This document shows, one piece after another, positions 38,540 through 49,932 of a DNA stretch of 64,000 nucleotides; positions within the stretch are counted from its first letter, which is position 1; each line of letters starts with the position of its first letter. The position numbers and the translations under genes were made by a program. The notes under the pieces are model-generated. The model ran no database searches, was not told the DNA's origin, and was given only the letters and a program-made list of their open reading frames with translations. This DNA is from Bacillaceae bacterium OF18-1A (GTDB lineage Bacteria; Bacillota; Bacilli; Bacillales; Bacillaceae_G): assembly GCA_027694045.1 (NCBI GenBank), contig JAQEWB010000002.1, forward strand, positions 868,001-932,000, given 5' to 3'.

Positions 38540-38660
38540 TCGCCTACCTCCATTTCTACATGCTTAGCATTTTTATTTTCACATGAAAACATACTATGCC
38601 AAAACACCCAACATACGTTCTTTTATTGTAACGGAAAGGTTAAAAAAAAGAAAATAAAAA

Positions 38661-38680
38661 AAGCTACCAACTGGTAGCTT
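38661..38680 (-). terminator. Terminator after trxA
   Basis: Stem AAGCTACCA/TGGTAGCTT followed on minus by a long T-rich tract. Confidence 0.8.
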
Positions 38681-38687
38681 CTTTATT

Positions 38688-39002
38688 TTAGAAGTGTTTA
38701 GAAACTAATTCTACTAACGCTTCTTTCGGTTTGTAACCTAACGCTTGATCAACTACTTTACCGTCTTTTAATACGAAAAGAGCTGGAATACTCATTACTT
38801 CGAATTGACGAGCAGTTTCTTGGTTTTCATCAACGTCTACTTTTACTACTTTTACTTTTTCGCCTAGTTCTGCATCGATTTCCTCTAATACAGGAGCGAT
38901 CATTTTACAAGGTCCACACCAAGGTGCCCAGAAATCTAATAATACAACACCTTCGCTAGTTTCAGCTGCGAAGCTTTGGTCATTTGCATTTACAATTGCC
39001 AT
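38688..39002 (-). CDS. trxA: Thioredoxin
   Basis: This 104-residue thioredoxin has the active site WCGPC (about 28-32) in LLDFWAPWCGPCKMIAP and the cis-proline segment SIPALF. It reduces disulfides in ribonucleotide reductase and other proteins. GAAGGAGGAAATAA precedes the ATG. It has its own terminator and lies between etfA and uvrC as in B. subtilis. Confidence 0.97.
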   Translation of the reverse strand: MAIVNANDQSFAAETSEGVVLLDFWAPWCGPCKMIAPVLEEIDAELGEKVKVVKVDVDENQETARQFEVMSIPALFVLKDGKVVDQALGYKPKEALVELVSKHF

Positions 39003-39135
39003 TTTATTTCCTCCTTCAAGTATATTCTACCAAGAGTATAACATTAACTTATATACGTGGCGAATAATATGTATCGTTATGTATTGTAACAAAAAAGTGT
39101 TCCTTTATACTATATAAAAATACGGATAAAAAACT

Positions 39136-39170
39136 AAAAAGGTGAGAGACAGGGGATCCCTCACCTTTTT
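39136..39170 (-). terminator. Terminator after etfA
   Basis: AAAAAGGTGAG pairs with CTCACCTTTTT, with T-tracts on both strands. It ends the lcfA-fadR-fadB-etfB-etfA transcript. Confidence 0.85.
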
Positions 39171-39213
39171 CTATATATAGGGGTACTTCACTTGGAACTC
39201 AAGGGTACTCAAA

Positions 39214-40191
39214 TCATGAATGTACTTTTAACTTTTTAAACTCTTCAGTTAAAAGCGGTACAACTTCAAATAAATCGCCAACAATACCGTAGTCAGCTAC
39301 TTTGAAGATACTTGCCTCTGGATCTTTATTAATCGCAACGATTATTTTTGAGTTAGACATACCAGCTAAATGTTGAATCGCACCAGAAATACCACATGCA
39401 ATGTATAGGTCTGGTGTAACAACTTTACCAGTTTGACCAATTTGTAATGAGTAATCACAGTACTCAGCGTCACAAGCACCACGAGATGCCCCAACAGCGC
39501 CGCCTAATACGTCAGCTAACTCTTTTAATGGCTTAAATCCTTCTTCACTCTTCACACCGCGGCCGCCCGCGATAATAACTTTCGCTTCAGAAAGATCAAC
39601 ACCTTCTGCAGTTTTACGGACGACATCTTGAATGATTGTACGTAAGTCTTTTACATCAACCGCAATAGAAGATACGTCACCACTGCGAGACTCATCTTTT
39701 TCAAGAGTTGCGATGTTATTTGGACGTACTGTCGCAAATAAGATACCATCTGTTACAATCTTCTTCTCAAATGCTTTACCAGAGTAAATCGGACGAGTGA
39801 AGATAACATTTCCACCTTCAACCTCTAAAGCAGTTACGTCTGAAACTAGGCCAGCTTCAAGCTTCGCTGCTAATTTTGGTGATAAATCTTTACCAAGTGC
39901 TGTATGTCCAAATACAATACCTTCTGGCTTTTCTTCAGCATATACAGCTAAAAATGCCTGAGCATAACCATCAGATGTATATGATTTTAATTTATCATTC
40001 TCAACTGTCACAACGCGATCTGCACCGTAATGAATCAATTCATTTGCAAAAGAGGCAACGCTGTCTCCAACTAGAAGACCGACCACTTCACCGCCTTCTG
40101 CAATTGTTTTTGCTGCTGCTACCGCTTCAAACGAAACGTTACGTAGCGATCCGTCACGAACTTCACCCATTACTAATACTTTACGAGCCAT
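39214..40191 (-). CDS. etfA: Electron transfer flavoprotein alpha subunit
   Basis: This 325-residue protein holds FAD in its C-terminal domain (GGRGVKSEEGFKPLKELADVLGGAVGASRGACDA onward, about 199-315). With EtfB it passes electrons from acyl-CoA dehydrogenases to the quinone pool. ATG at 40191 with GCAGGAGGGAAAA upstream is preferred over the longer frame. It follows etfB by 36 bases and is the last gene of the fad operon. Confidence 0.96.
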   Translation of the reverse strand: MARKVLVMGEVRDGSLRNVSFEAVAAAKTIAEGGEVVGLLVGDSVASFANELIHYGADRVVTVENDKLKSYTSDGYAQAFLAVYAEEKPEGIVFGHTALGKDLSPKLAAKLEAGLVSDVTALEVEGGNVIFTRPIYSGKAFEKKIVTDGILFATVRPNNIATLEKDESRSGDVSSIAVDVKDLRTIIQDVVRKTAEGVDLSEAKVIIAGGRGVKSEEGFKPLKELADVLGGAVGASRGACDAEYCDYSLQIGQTGKVVTPDLYIACGISGAIQHLAGMSNSKIIVAINKDPEASIFKVADYGIVGDLFEVVPLLTEEFKKLKVHS

Positions 40192-40227
40192 AGATTTTCC
40201 CTCCTGCATATATAATTTCGTATTTTA

Positions 40228-41001
40228 TTAGATTACTTTCGCTTCTGTATGGAGCAACGATACAAGTTCTTTTACTTGATCTTGCAGCTCGCCTTGTAAC
40301 ACTTTTCCTGCATCTTTCTTAGGAGGCAAATAGATTTCAATTGTTTTTGTTTTTGCTTCCACATCATCTTCTTCTAAATCTAAATCATCTAATTCTAATT
40401 CTTCTAGTGGCTTTTTCTTCGCCTTCATAATACCTGGAAGCGATGGATAACGCGGTTCATTTAAACCTTGTTGCGCTGTTACTAAAACTGGTAATGATGT
40501 TTCAATTACTTCTGTATCCCCTTCAACATCACGCTCGATTTTCACGTTTGTACCGTCAATTTCAAGTTTTGTAATTGTCGTTACGTACGGAATATTTAAC
40601 GCTTCTGCCACGCGTGGACCAACTTGCCCAGAAGCTCCATCAATTGCAACGTTTCCACCTAAAATCAAATCTACTTCTTTATCTTTTAAGTATTCAGCAA
40701 GTACTTTTGCTGTTGTGAACTGATCACCATTTTCAACATCATCTTCAATATTAATTAATACCGCTTTATCGCAGCCCATCGCTAATGCAGTACGAAGCTC
40801 TTTCTCACTATCTTCGCCACCGACTGTTACGACAGTAACCTCTCCACCTTGTGCGTCTCTTACTTGAATCGCTTCTTCAATCGCATATTCATCGTAAGGG
40901 TTGATGATGAATTCCGCTTCGCCATCGTAAATTGCACCGTTTTTAATTACGATTTTTTCTTCTGTATCAAATGTTCGTTTCATGAGTACGTAGATGTTCA
41001 T
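40228..41001 (-). CDS. etfB: Electron transfer flavoprotein beta subunit
   Basis: This 257-residue EtfB is recognised by MNIYVLMKRTFDTEEKI, the NPYDEYAIEEAIQ segment and LILGGNVAIDGASGQVGPRVAE. It binds AMP and contacts acyl-CoA dehydrogenase. AAGGGGGTAAATGGA precedes the ATG. It is between fadB and etfA. Confidence 0.96.
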   Translation of the reverse strand: MNIYVLMKRTFDTEEKIVIKNGAIYDGEAEFIINPYDEYAIEEAIQVRDAQGGEVTVVTVGGEDSEKELRTALAMGCDKAVLINIEDDVENGDQFTTAKVLAEYLKDKEVDLILGGNVAIDGASGQVGPRVAEALNIPYVTTITKLEIDGTNVKIERDVEGDTEVIETSLPVLVTAQQGLNEPRYPSLPGIMKAKKKPLEELELDDLDLEEDDVEAKTKTIEIYLPPKKDAGKVLQGELQDQVKELVSLLHTEAKVI

Positions 41002-41079
41002 TCCATTTACCCCCTTGTTTTTCAGAAAGATTCTATCAATTTTAATTTTCTGTTAATTTATATTAAAAAAATAATTGAA

Positions 41080-42455
<1,376 letters not shown>

Positions 42456-42481
42456 TTTACTGTCCCCTTCAAGAAGATGAC

Positions 42482-42499
42482 TGAATGAATAGTCATTCA
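42482..42499. promoter_or_regulatory. FadR operator upstream of fadR
   Basis: TGAATGAATAGTCATTCA matches the B. subtilis FadR consensus TGAATGAMTANTCATTCA at every position. It sits 27 bases before the fadR start, suggesting autoregulation and an internal control point in the operon. Confidence 0.85.
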
Positions 42500-42547
42500 T
42501 ATTCTTATAATACTGACTATTTAGAAAAGTGTCAATCCCATTTTTTC

Positions 42548-42568
42548 AAAAAGAAAGGGCCTTAGCCC
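42548..42568 (-). terminator. Weak terminator or attenuator after lcfA
   Basis: GGGC/GCCC around the lcfA stop codon, followed on minus by TTTCTTTTTG. The stem is only 4-5 bp, so it may reduce rather than stop read-through into fadR. Confidence 0.4.
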
Positions 42569-44247
42569 GTTTGCTCATCTTCATTCTTTTTCTTCTCTTC
42601 ATCTATTAGGACACGACGTAAAATCTTTCCGACTGTCGTCTTCGGTAATTCACTTCTAAACTCATATACTTTTGGGACTTTGTATGCTGCTAAGTATTTA
42701 CGTGCAAACTTATCTAATTCTTCTTCCGTACACTCGGCGCCTTCTTTCAAAACAACAAACGCTTTTACAGTTTCTCCACGGTACGGATCAGGGACTCCAA
42801 TTGTCACTACTTCTTGCACTTTTTCATATTCATACAATACCTCTTCCACTTCACGAGGATATACATTAAATCCGCTAGCAACAATCATATCTTTCTTCCG
42901 ATCTTTCACATAGAAAAATCCATCCTCATCCATATATCCCACATCACCTGTATGAAGCCAGCCATCTTGTAATACAGCCGCTGTTTCTTCTGGTTTATTC
43001 CAATACCCTTTCATAATTTGAGGGCCCTTTACAACAATTTCACCAATTTCACCTGGAGGTAACGCCTCTCCTGTTTCAAGTGACATAATGATTGCCTCTG
43101 TATCCGGCCACGGTACACCAATACTTCCTGGCACACGTTTTTCCCATAAAAAGTTCCCATGTGTAACTGGCGATGACTCCGTTAATCCATATCCCTCTAC
43201 TAATTTACCACCTGTAACTCTCTCAAACTCTTCCTGTACTTCTACTGGAAGCGGTGCAGATCCACTTATACAGGCCTGAATAGAGGAAATATCGTATTCT
43301 TTTAAAAGAGGGCTATTTAATAGGGCAATATAAATAGTTGGTGCTCCCGGAAATAATGTAACTTTATGTTTCTTAATCGCCTCAAAAACCATTTTCATAT
43401 CAAACTTCGGAATAAGAACCATTTTGTACCCCTGCATAACACTTAAATTCATTACAGCTGTCATACCATACACGTGAAAAAATGGTAGGACGCCAAGAAT
43501 TACTTCTTCTCCCTCTGTGCAGTTGTATAACCAATGCGCCCCCATCAAAGTATTTGAAACAAGGTTTTTATGCGTTAACATAACCCCTTTTGGAAAACCT
43601 GTTGTTCCACCAGTATACTGCAAAAGAGCCAAATCATTTTCAGGATCACACGGAACTTCAACATCAGCATTACTTTCTCTTTCTACTGATTTCCAAAGAT
43701 GAATTGTTTCACTTTCCGACACATTCACAACAAGGTTTGCTTGCTTTTTTTGTACAAATGGATAAAGTAAATTTTTAGGGAATGGTAAAAAATCTGCAAT
43801 ACGAGTTACAATAATATGCTCAAGCTTTGTAGCATTTTGAACATTAGTAACTCTCGGAAACACTAAATCAAGGCAGAGAATGACTTTTGCCCCTGAATCA
43901 TGAAGTTGGTACTCAAGTTCTCTTTCTGTATAAAGAGGATTCGTTTGTACAACAATCCCCCCCGCAAGCAAAGTACCATAGTAACCAATTACAGATTGTG
44001 GGCAATTCGGTAACATAATCGCGACTCTATCACCTTTTTCAATACCAAGCCTTTGAAGATAGTTTGCAAATTTCTTTACCTTATCATGGAAATCTGCAAA
44101 TGTTACATCTTTCCCTAAGAAATGAAGCGCTTTCTTTTCTGGATAACGCGAGGCCATTTTTTCTAAATATCCATGAAGTGGTTGAATATCATAGGCAATT
44201 GTTTCTGGAATTTCCTCTGGATAGCTCTGTAACCAAGGTTTTTCCAT
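42562..44247 (-). CDS. lcfA: Long-chain acyl-CoA synthetase
   Basis: This 561-residue adenylate-forming enzyme activates fatty acids with ATP and CoA for beta-oxidation. Motifs are LLQYTGGTTGFPKGVMLTH (P-loop), VEGYGLTESSP, GWLHTGDVGYMDEDGF, and the C-terminal lysine segment PKTTVGKILRR. ATG at 44247 follows AAGGGGGAGTGAGG. It leads the operon lcfA-fadR-fadB-etfB-etfA. A shorter FadR-like palindrome lies at 44281-44296. Confidence 0.95.
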   Translation of the reverse strand: MEKPWLQSYPEEIPETIAYDIQPLHGYLEKMASRYPEKKALHFLGKDVTFADFHDKVKKFANYLQRLGIEKGDRVAIMLPNCPQSVIGYYGTLLAGGIVVQTNPLYTERELEYQLHDSGAKVILCLDLVFPRVTNVQNATKLEHIIVTRIADFLPFPKNLLYPFVQKKQANLVVNVSESETIHLWKSVERESNADVEVPCDPENDLALLQYTGGTTGFPKGVMLTHKNLVSNTLMGAHWLYNCTEGEEVILGVLPFFHVYGMTAVMNLSVMQGYKMVLIPKFDMKMVFEAIKKHKVTLFPGAPTIYIALLNSPLLKEYDISSIQACISGSAPLPVEVQEEFERVTGGKLVEGYGLTESSPVTHGNFLWEKRVPGSIGVPWPDTEAIIMSLETGEALPPGEIGEIVVKGPQIMKGYWNKPEETAAVLQDGWLHTGDVGYMDEDGFFYVKDRKKDMIVASGFNVYPREVEEVLYEYEKVQEVVTIGVPDPYRGETVKAFVVLKEGAECTEEELDKFARKYLAAYKVPKVYEFRSELPKTTVGKILRRVLIDEEKKKNEDEQTG

Positions 44248-44280
44248 CCTCACTCCCCCTTCCGATAATTGTAAAAATAA

Positions 44281-44296
44281 ATGAATGTTCATTCAT
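44281..44296. promoter_or_regulatory. FadR-like operator upstream of lcfA
   Basis: ATGAATGTTCATTCAT is a perfect palindrome with the TGAATG/CATTCA arms of the FadR box but a shorter centre (two bases instead of four). It lies 34 bases before the lcfA start. Confidence 0.6.
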
Positions 44297-44398
44297 GATG
44301 ATTGTTTTCATTATATTATAGTCATCATTGCGTTACAATCATAATATTCTGACTTTTATATAACTATGCTTTACTTCATTAACTTCTTATTATATGTA

Positions 44399-44434
44399 TA
44401 AACTCTCCTAACCTTTAAAGAATAAGAGAGTTTT
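44399..44434. terminator. Probable terminator after the collagen-like gene
   Basis: AACTCTC/GAGAGTT arms with an inner CTTTAAAG palindrome lie just after the stop codon; the minus T-tract is short. Confidence 0.5.
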
Positions 44435-44436
44435 AT

Positions 44437-45913
<1,477 letters not shown>

Positions 45914-46246
45914 TTGAATACAAAAAACAAAAGAATAACAATAAGAGCTCTCTTACTAACTTCTATCATTAGCGTTATCGGTGTATCTCTTTACTTCACA
46001 AGTTATGGTACCCCTTGGGGAAAACAAGCAGCAATTACAGAATCACAAAAATACATTACAAAATATTTTAATCTAGATGCAGAAGTCAAAAACGCTTCTT
46101 ACGATTCTAAAATGGATAGCTATGCAGTTTCCTTTGAAACAAGTACAGATGGAGGGTTTACTATCGATTATAAAGGTCCTAATAACTTTAACATTTCTCC
46201 AGGAGTTCAAGAGTATTTAAGTAAACACTACAAATTTACCGATTAA
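45914..46246 (+). CDS. Small membrane-anchored protein, YfjL-like
   Basis: This 110-residue protein starts at TTG 45914, eight bases after GGAGGG. One membrane helix (about residues 11-30) is followed by an external domain with YGTPWGKQAAITESQKYITKYF. The pattern (Gly-x-Pro-x-Lys, then a paired helix and strand) resembles YfjL-type proteins of Bacillus, which are uncharacterised; the similarity is from memory. A terminator follows. Confidence 0.6.
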   Translation: MNTKNKRITIRALLLTSIISVIGVSLYFTSYGTPWGKQAAITESQKYITKYFNLDAEVKNASYDSKMDSYAVSFETSTDGGFTIDYKGPNNFNISPGVQEYLSKHYKFTD

Positions 46247-46264
46247 TAATAAAACGTACATATA

Positions 46265-46297
46265 CAAAAAAGAGTTGGTGTAACGCCAACTCTTTTT
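46265..46297. terminator. Bidirectional terminator
   Basis: AAAAAGAGTTGG/CCAACTCTTTTT stem between the YfjL-like gene (plus) and the ABC permease gene (minus). Confidence 0.85.
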
Positions 46298-46308
46298 TCT
46301 TATTCTTG

Positions 46309-47004
46309 TCACGCTCTTACATCTTCCCTTTCAATGTTTTTAATTCCATAATAAGCAGCCGCCACTCCAATAGCTGCAAATGCTAGTTGAAGAGGAATAA
46401 ATGTTGCTGTAGAAAACAGTGAGTTGTTATTAATTGCAATTGATACAATGATAAGGGATGAAACAATTGTAGTTGGCACTGAATGTTTACGCATTCCGAA
46501 GTATAGTGGGGTTAAACTTATTCCCGCAGTTGCAATTGCTAACGGAACAAGATTTATTCCTTCTTGTATCAATTGATCTACGGTGAATGAATTAGGGAGA
46601 ATGGAAAAATAACTATCTATCCCAAAGAAAACTCCTACTACTAAAATGTTAGATACAATAACTGTTATAAATGTTACTATCGCTGTAAGTGCCAACTTAC
46701 CAATCATCATTTTCTTCCGATTAATAGGATAAGAAAACATAAGTAGTATTGTTTTATTTTTATATTCACCAATTATTAACCTCGCGATTAATACACTACC
46801 AAAAATAATAAATGTTGCTCTCACTAATGTACTAGCCATCAACAAAATTGTCTGTGGATCTTTTATTTCGGGATCTCCTTCTATTTGAGCAATGAAACTA
46901 ACAGAGATTAATAGTGCCAGTATAATAATATTTGCAATAACTGCTCCCCTCACATACCATCCAAACTTAAATTTCTTCCATTCTAGCTTCATAAGACGTA
47001 ACAT
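46309..47004 (-). CDS. ABC-2 permease, second copy in the pair
   Basis: This 231-residue membrane protein has six helices (about residues 18-40, 63-80, 105-128, 148-170, 178-195 and 205-222). Segments MKLEWKKF, GEYKNKTILLMFSYP and FGMRKHSVPTTI recur in the next gene upstream, so the two are paralogues. It is the last gene of the ABC module with the BcrA-like ATPase. AAAGGAGGGC precedes the ATG. Substrate unknown; peptide antibiotics such as bacitracin are transported by related systems. Confidence 0.82.
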   Translation of the reverse strand: MLRLMKLEWKKFKFGWYVRGAVIANIIILALLISVSFIAQIEGDPEIKDPQTILLMASTLVRATFIIFGSVLIARLIIGEYKNKTILLMFSYPINRKKMMIGKLALTAIVTFITVIVSNILVVGVFFGIDSYFSILPNSFTVDQLIQEGINLVPLAIATAGISLTPLYFGMRKHSVPTTIVSSLIIVSIAINNNSLFSTATFIPLQLAFAAIGVAAAYYGIKNIEREDVRA

Positions 47005-47106
47005 GATAGCCCTCCTTTCTTTTAAGATTTAATCTATATAAATCGCCTTATTTTATTTACAATCTTCACTATCCATACCCCTGTTCATCGTTGTTTTGAG
47101 CTTATT

Positions 47107-47805
47107 TCACGCTACATCGATCTTGTCGATGTTTCGATACGACAGATAACTAATAAAAATCCCTAATAAACAGAGCACAATTGGGATAACGATAAAATTA
47201 TAAAAACTTACTTGACCAGCTCCGATGTTACTGTTCATTATCATCCCAATTATTACTGCAGAAGTAATCGTTGTTGGTGTCGATTTCTTTCTCATCCCAA
47301 AAAATAAAGGGATTAAACTTATACCAGATATCATAAATGCATTTATAAAAGTAGACGGAATGGTAGCTATTATTTCTCCCACCATCATAGGTGTTTCAAA
47401 CAGCCCCATCATTGGGCTCATAAAATAGATGAGCAAACTAATAGTGAAAGTAGCAATACTCATGCTAATAAAACAAAAACAGAAAACAATTGTTAATTTC
47501 GCTCTCATTAACATTTTCCTTTGCAATGGATACATAAACAACAGTTGCATTGTTTTGTTCTTATACTCATCAATTACTAAACGTGATAAAATGACCGAAC
47601 TAAAAATAAGAAATGTCATCCTAATAAAGATATTTGCTAAAGTCATATATTTTGTGAAATCAGTAAGCGCCGCATCTACTTCACTTTTCGCTCCCACCCC
47701 CATAATACTTACCGCAACAAAAATTGCTATAATACAAATCGCCACACCTTTAAAGTAACTAGATAATTGATGTTTCTTCCATTCGAGCTTCATGAATCTA
47801 AACAT
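47107..47805 (-). CDS. ABC-2 permease, first copy in the pair
   Basis: This 232-residue six-helix permease is paralogous to its downstream neighbour: MKLEWKKHQ, DEYKNKTMQLLFMYP and FGMRKKSTPTTI align with the same motifs there. ATG at 47805 is chosen because GGAGGTGTGG lies at normal distance; GTG at 47814 is too close to it. The two may form a heterodimer driven by the single ATPase upstream. Confidence 0.82.
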   Translation of the reverse strand: MFRFMKLEWKKHQLSSYFKGVAICIIAIFVAVSIMGVGAKSEVDAALTDFTKYMTLANIFIRMTFLIFSSVILSRLVIDEYKNKTMQLLFMYPLQRKMLMRAKLTIVFCFCFISMSIATFTISLLIYFMSPMMGLFETPMMVGEIIATIPSTFINAFMISGISLIPLFFGMRKKSTPTTITSAVIIGMIMNSNIGAGQVSFYNFIVIPIVLCLLGIFISYLSYRNIDKIDVA

Positions 47806-47946
47806 ATAAACCACACCTCCATTATTAATGTCTTTACGCTACTAACATTCTAATTCCAGCTGTAATTACGCTTGAAAATCAACAACCATTTCCGCTCTGG
47901 TTTTCTATAGTATAAAATTCCACTCACTAGATTTAACAACAATCCA

Positions 47947-48870
47947 TTAAGCATGAATCCCCTCTCCATCCATGACATTTAAGAAGTACTCTTCTAAAGA
48001 GCTATGTTTTTTATTCATACTTTCAATTTCTACATCATTCATAATTAATTCTTTTGAAATTACTTGCTGCGTTGCTGATACTTCATATACACGGATTATA
48101 CTTTCATTCATTATTTTGTAATTTTTTATACCGAGTTTATCTTCTAAAATATAAGCTGCCCGTTTTACATCAGGAGTCGTAATTTCAATGTACTCTGTTT
48201 GTTTTCCGTTAATACTCTTCATTGAAACTTCTTTTATTAGTTTCCCATTTTGAATCACACCAATTGTATCTGCCATTTGTTCCATCTCACCTAAAATATG
48301 ACTGGAAACTAATAAAGTAATGCCATATTCTTTGCAGAGCATTTTAAATAACTCTCGTAATTCTTTAATGCCTATTGGATCTAAACCGTTAATCGGTTCA
48401 TCTAAAATGAGTAATTCTGGTTTTGTCATAATTGCCCTTGCAATACCGAGTCTCTGTTTCATCCCTAATGAAAAATCTTTTACTTTTTTATTATCGATGC
48501 CGTGCAGCTTCACTAAATGTAAAGCCTGATCAATTGCATTTTTGTCGTAATAGCCCATGTATTCACCATGTAATTCTAAGTTTTCCCTCGCCGTTAATTT
48601 ATCGTAAAAAATCGGGTATTCGATAATCGTCCCCATACGCTTTAACACTTCATAAGATGTATCTGTTAATTTCTCACCGAAAATTTCAATATCACCGCTC
48701 GTCGGTTTGATTAAATTTGTAATCATTTTCATAATCGTTGTTTTACCTGCACCGTTTGGTCCTAAGAACCCGTAAATCTCTCCCTTTTTCACATGCATGT
48801 TCACACTAGAAATAACTTCTTTCCCTTTAAACACTTTCGTTAACTGATTCGTTTTTAATATATAAGTCAT
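47947..48870 (-). CDS. ABC transporter ATPase, BcrA-like
   Basis: This 307-residue ATPase has Walker A GPNGAGKTTI (about 38-47), signature FSLGMKQRLGIA (about 133), Walker B LLILDEPINGLD (about 153-164) and a C-terminal domain of about 90 residues, as in bacitracin-type exporters. It is followed by two paralogous permeases. Its promoter region contains three 11-bp-phased direct repeats, probable sites for the response regulator encoded upstream. Confidence 0.88.
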   Translation of the reverse strand: MTYILKTNQLTKVFKGKEVISSVNMHVKKGEIYGFLGPNGAGKTTIMKMITNLIKPTSGDIEIFGEKLTDTSYEVLKRMGTIIEYPIFYDKLTARENLELHGEYMGYYDKNAIDQALHLVKLHGIDNKKVKDFSLGMKQRLGIARAIMTKPELLILDEPINGLDPIGIKELRELFKMLCKEYGITLLVSSHILGEMEQMADTIGVIQNGKLIKEVSMKSINGKQTEYIEITTPDVKRAAYILEDKLGIKNYKIMNESIIRVYEVSATQQVISKELIMNDVEIESMNKKHSSLEEYFLNVMDGEGIHA

Positions 48871-48904
48871 GTCACTTTCCCCTTTCGCATCACTCTATAT
48901 TTCT

Positions 48905-48958
48905 ATAATAGACAACGGAAATCTCTTTTTTCTTACCCGTTCCTTACAAATTCCTTAC
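48905..48958 (-). promoter_or_regulatory. Promoter with OmpR-type direct repeats upstream of the ABC module
   Basis: On the minus strand GTAAGGAA occurs at 48951-48958 and 48940-48947, and a third GTAAG at 48932-48936, with an exact 11-base period. A -10 TATTAT at 48905-48910 lies downstream, and the third repeat overlaps the poorly conserved -35 position. This layout is typical of promoters activated by OmpR/PhoB-family regulators such as the adjacent one. Confidence 0.65.
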
Positions 48959-48968
48959 GCTGAAAAAA

Positions 48969-48997
48969 AGCTTGTAGAATCTATCTCTCTACAAGCT
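48969..48997 (-). terminator. Terminator after the sensor kinase gene
   Basis: Perfect stem AGCTTGTAGA/TCTACAAGCT followed on minus by TTTTTTT. It separates the regulatory genes from the transporter genes. Confidence 0.85.
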
Positions 48998-49931
48998 AAA
49001 ACTGCATTTTTGCTAATACAACTGTAAAAATTGTTTTTTCATATGGCTTACTAGAAAGATGAATTTCTCCGTCCATCGCCTCCACAAGCCTTTTCGTAAT
49101 CGTTAACCCTAAACCGCTTCCTTGATACAATCTATTTCTTGAATCTTCAAGTGTATACATACGCTCAAATACTTTATCAATATGCGATTCATCAATTCCT
49201 TTTCCTGTATCCCATACGTCTATATATACACTCGTTTCATCATCTCTTAATGTCATACCGAGTGTCTTTCCATCATCTCCATATGTAATCGCATTTGAGA
49301 TTACATTATTTAACACTCTACCTAACACTTCCCCATTTCCAAGTGCATATATATTTCTTTCTGGTATTTCAATATGAACTTGAAAACCTTTCGACGTTAC
49401 TAAATCATAAAAAGACAAAATCTTTTCACGACAAACTTCATTCATATTCACTTTTGTTATTTCAATTGCTTTATCACCAGATTCTAATTTTGCTAAATCA
49501 AAAAACTTATGAATTAGTTCCATTACTTCTAACGTTTTCATATGTACCTTTTCAAGTAATAGTTGCCGTTCTTCTTCACTTATCGTTTTATCCTCATTTA
49601 ACATTTCAGTATATCCAAGAATAACTGTTAATGGTGTTTTCAAATCATGTGAAATATTTGAAAGCATCTTTCTCATCGAAATTTCTACTTTCGCATGATT
49701 TGCATTCGTTTTCTGTTTTGCATCTAATAAATGATTAATTGCTACTAATAATTTCCGTAGTTCTAGATCATCTGTCATAACGAGTAACTTCTCACCTGTT
49801 TTTTCATTTACAATACTCTCTAACTTTTCATATGTGTATCGTAAATTATTGCTACTATTTTTTCTCATTTTATATTGTACGTAAATGATACATAACAATA
49901 TAAAAATAATACCGATTAACAGATTGACCAT
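48996..49931 (-). CDS. Sensor histidine kinase (YcbM-like)
   Basis: This 311-residue kinase starts at ATG 49931 with GAAGGGATG upstream. It has one N-terminal membrane helix (about 2-20) and no sizeable external domain, so it may sense within the membrane or through the transporter. The H box is NISHDLKTPLTVI (phosphoacceptor His near 119). Catalytic motifs are NVISNAITYG (N box), DTGKGID (G1) and GSGLGLTI (G2). It starts 1 base after the response regulator stop. The layout resembles B. subtilis ycbLMN. Confidence 0.9.
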   Translation of the reverse strand: MVNLLIGIIFILLCIIYVQYKMRKNSSNNLRYTYEKLESIVNEKTGEKLLVMTDDLELRKLLVAINHLLDAKQKTNANHAKVEISMRKMLSNISHDLKTPLTVILGYTEMLNEDKTISEEERQLLLEKVHMKTLEVMELIHKFFDLAKLESGDKAIEITKVNMNEVCREKILSFYDLVTSKGFQVHIEIPERNIYALGNGEVLGRVLNNVISNAITYGDDGKTLGMTLRDDETSVYIDVWDTGKGIDESHIDKVFERMYTLEDSRNRLYQGSGLGLTITKRLVEAMDGEIHLSSKPYEKTIFTVVLAKMQF

Positions 49932-49932
49932 A

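Noticed and set aside
38608..38621. LexA-like site CCAACATACGTTCT upstream of uvrC
   Set aside because: It has two mismatches to the CGAAC-N4-GTTCG pattern in key positions. It is too weak to call without comparison.
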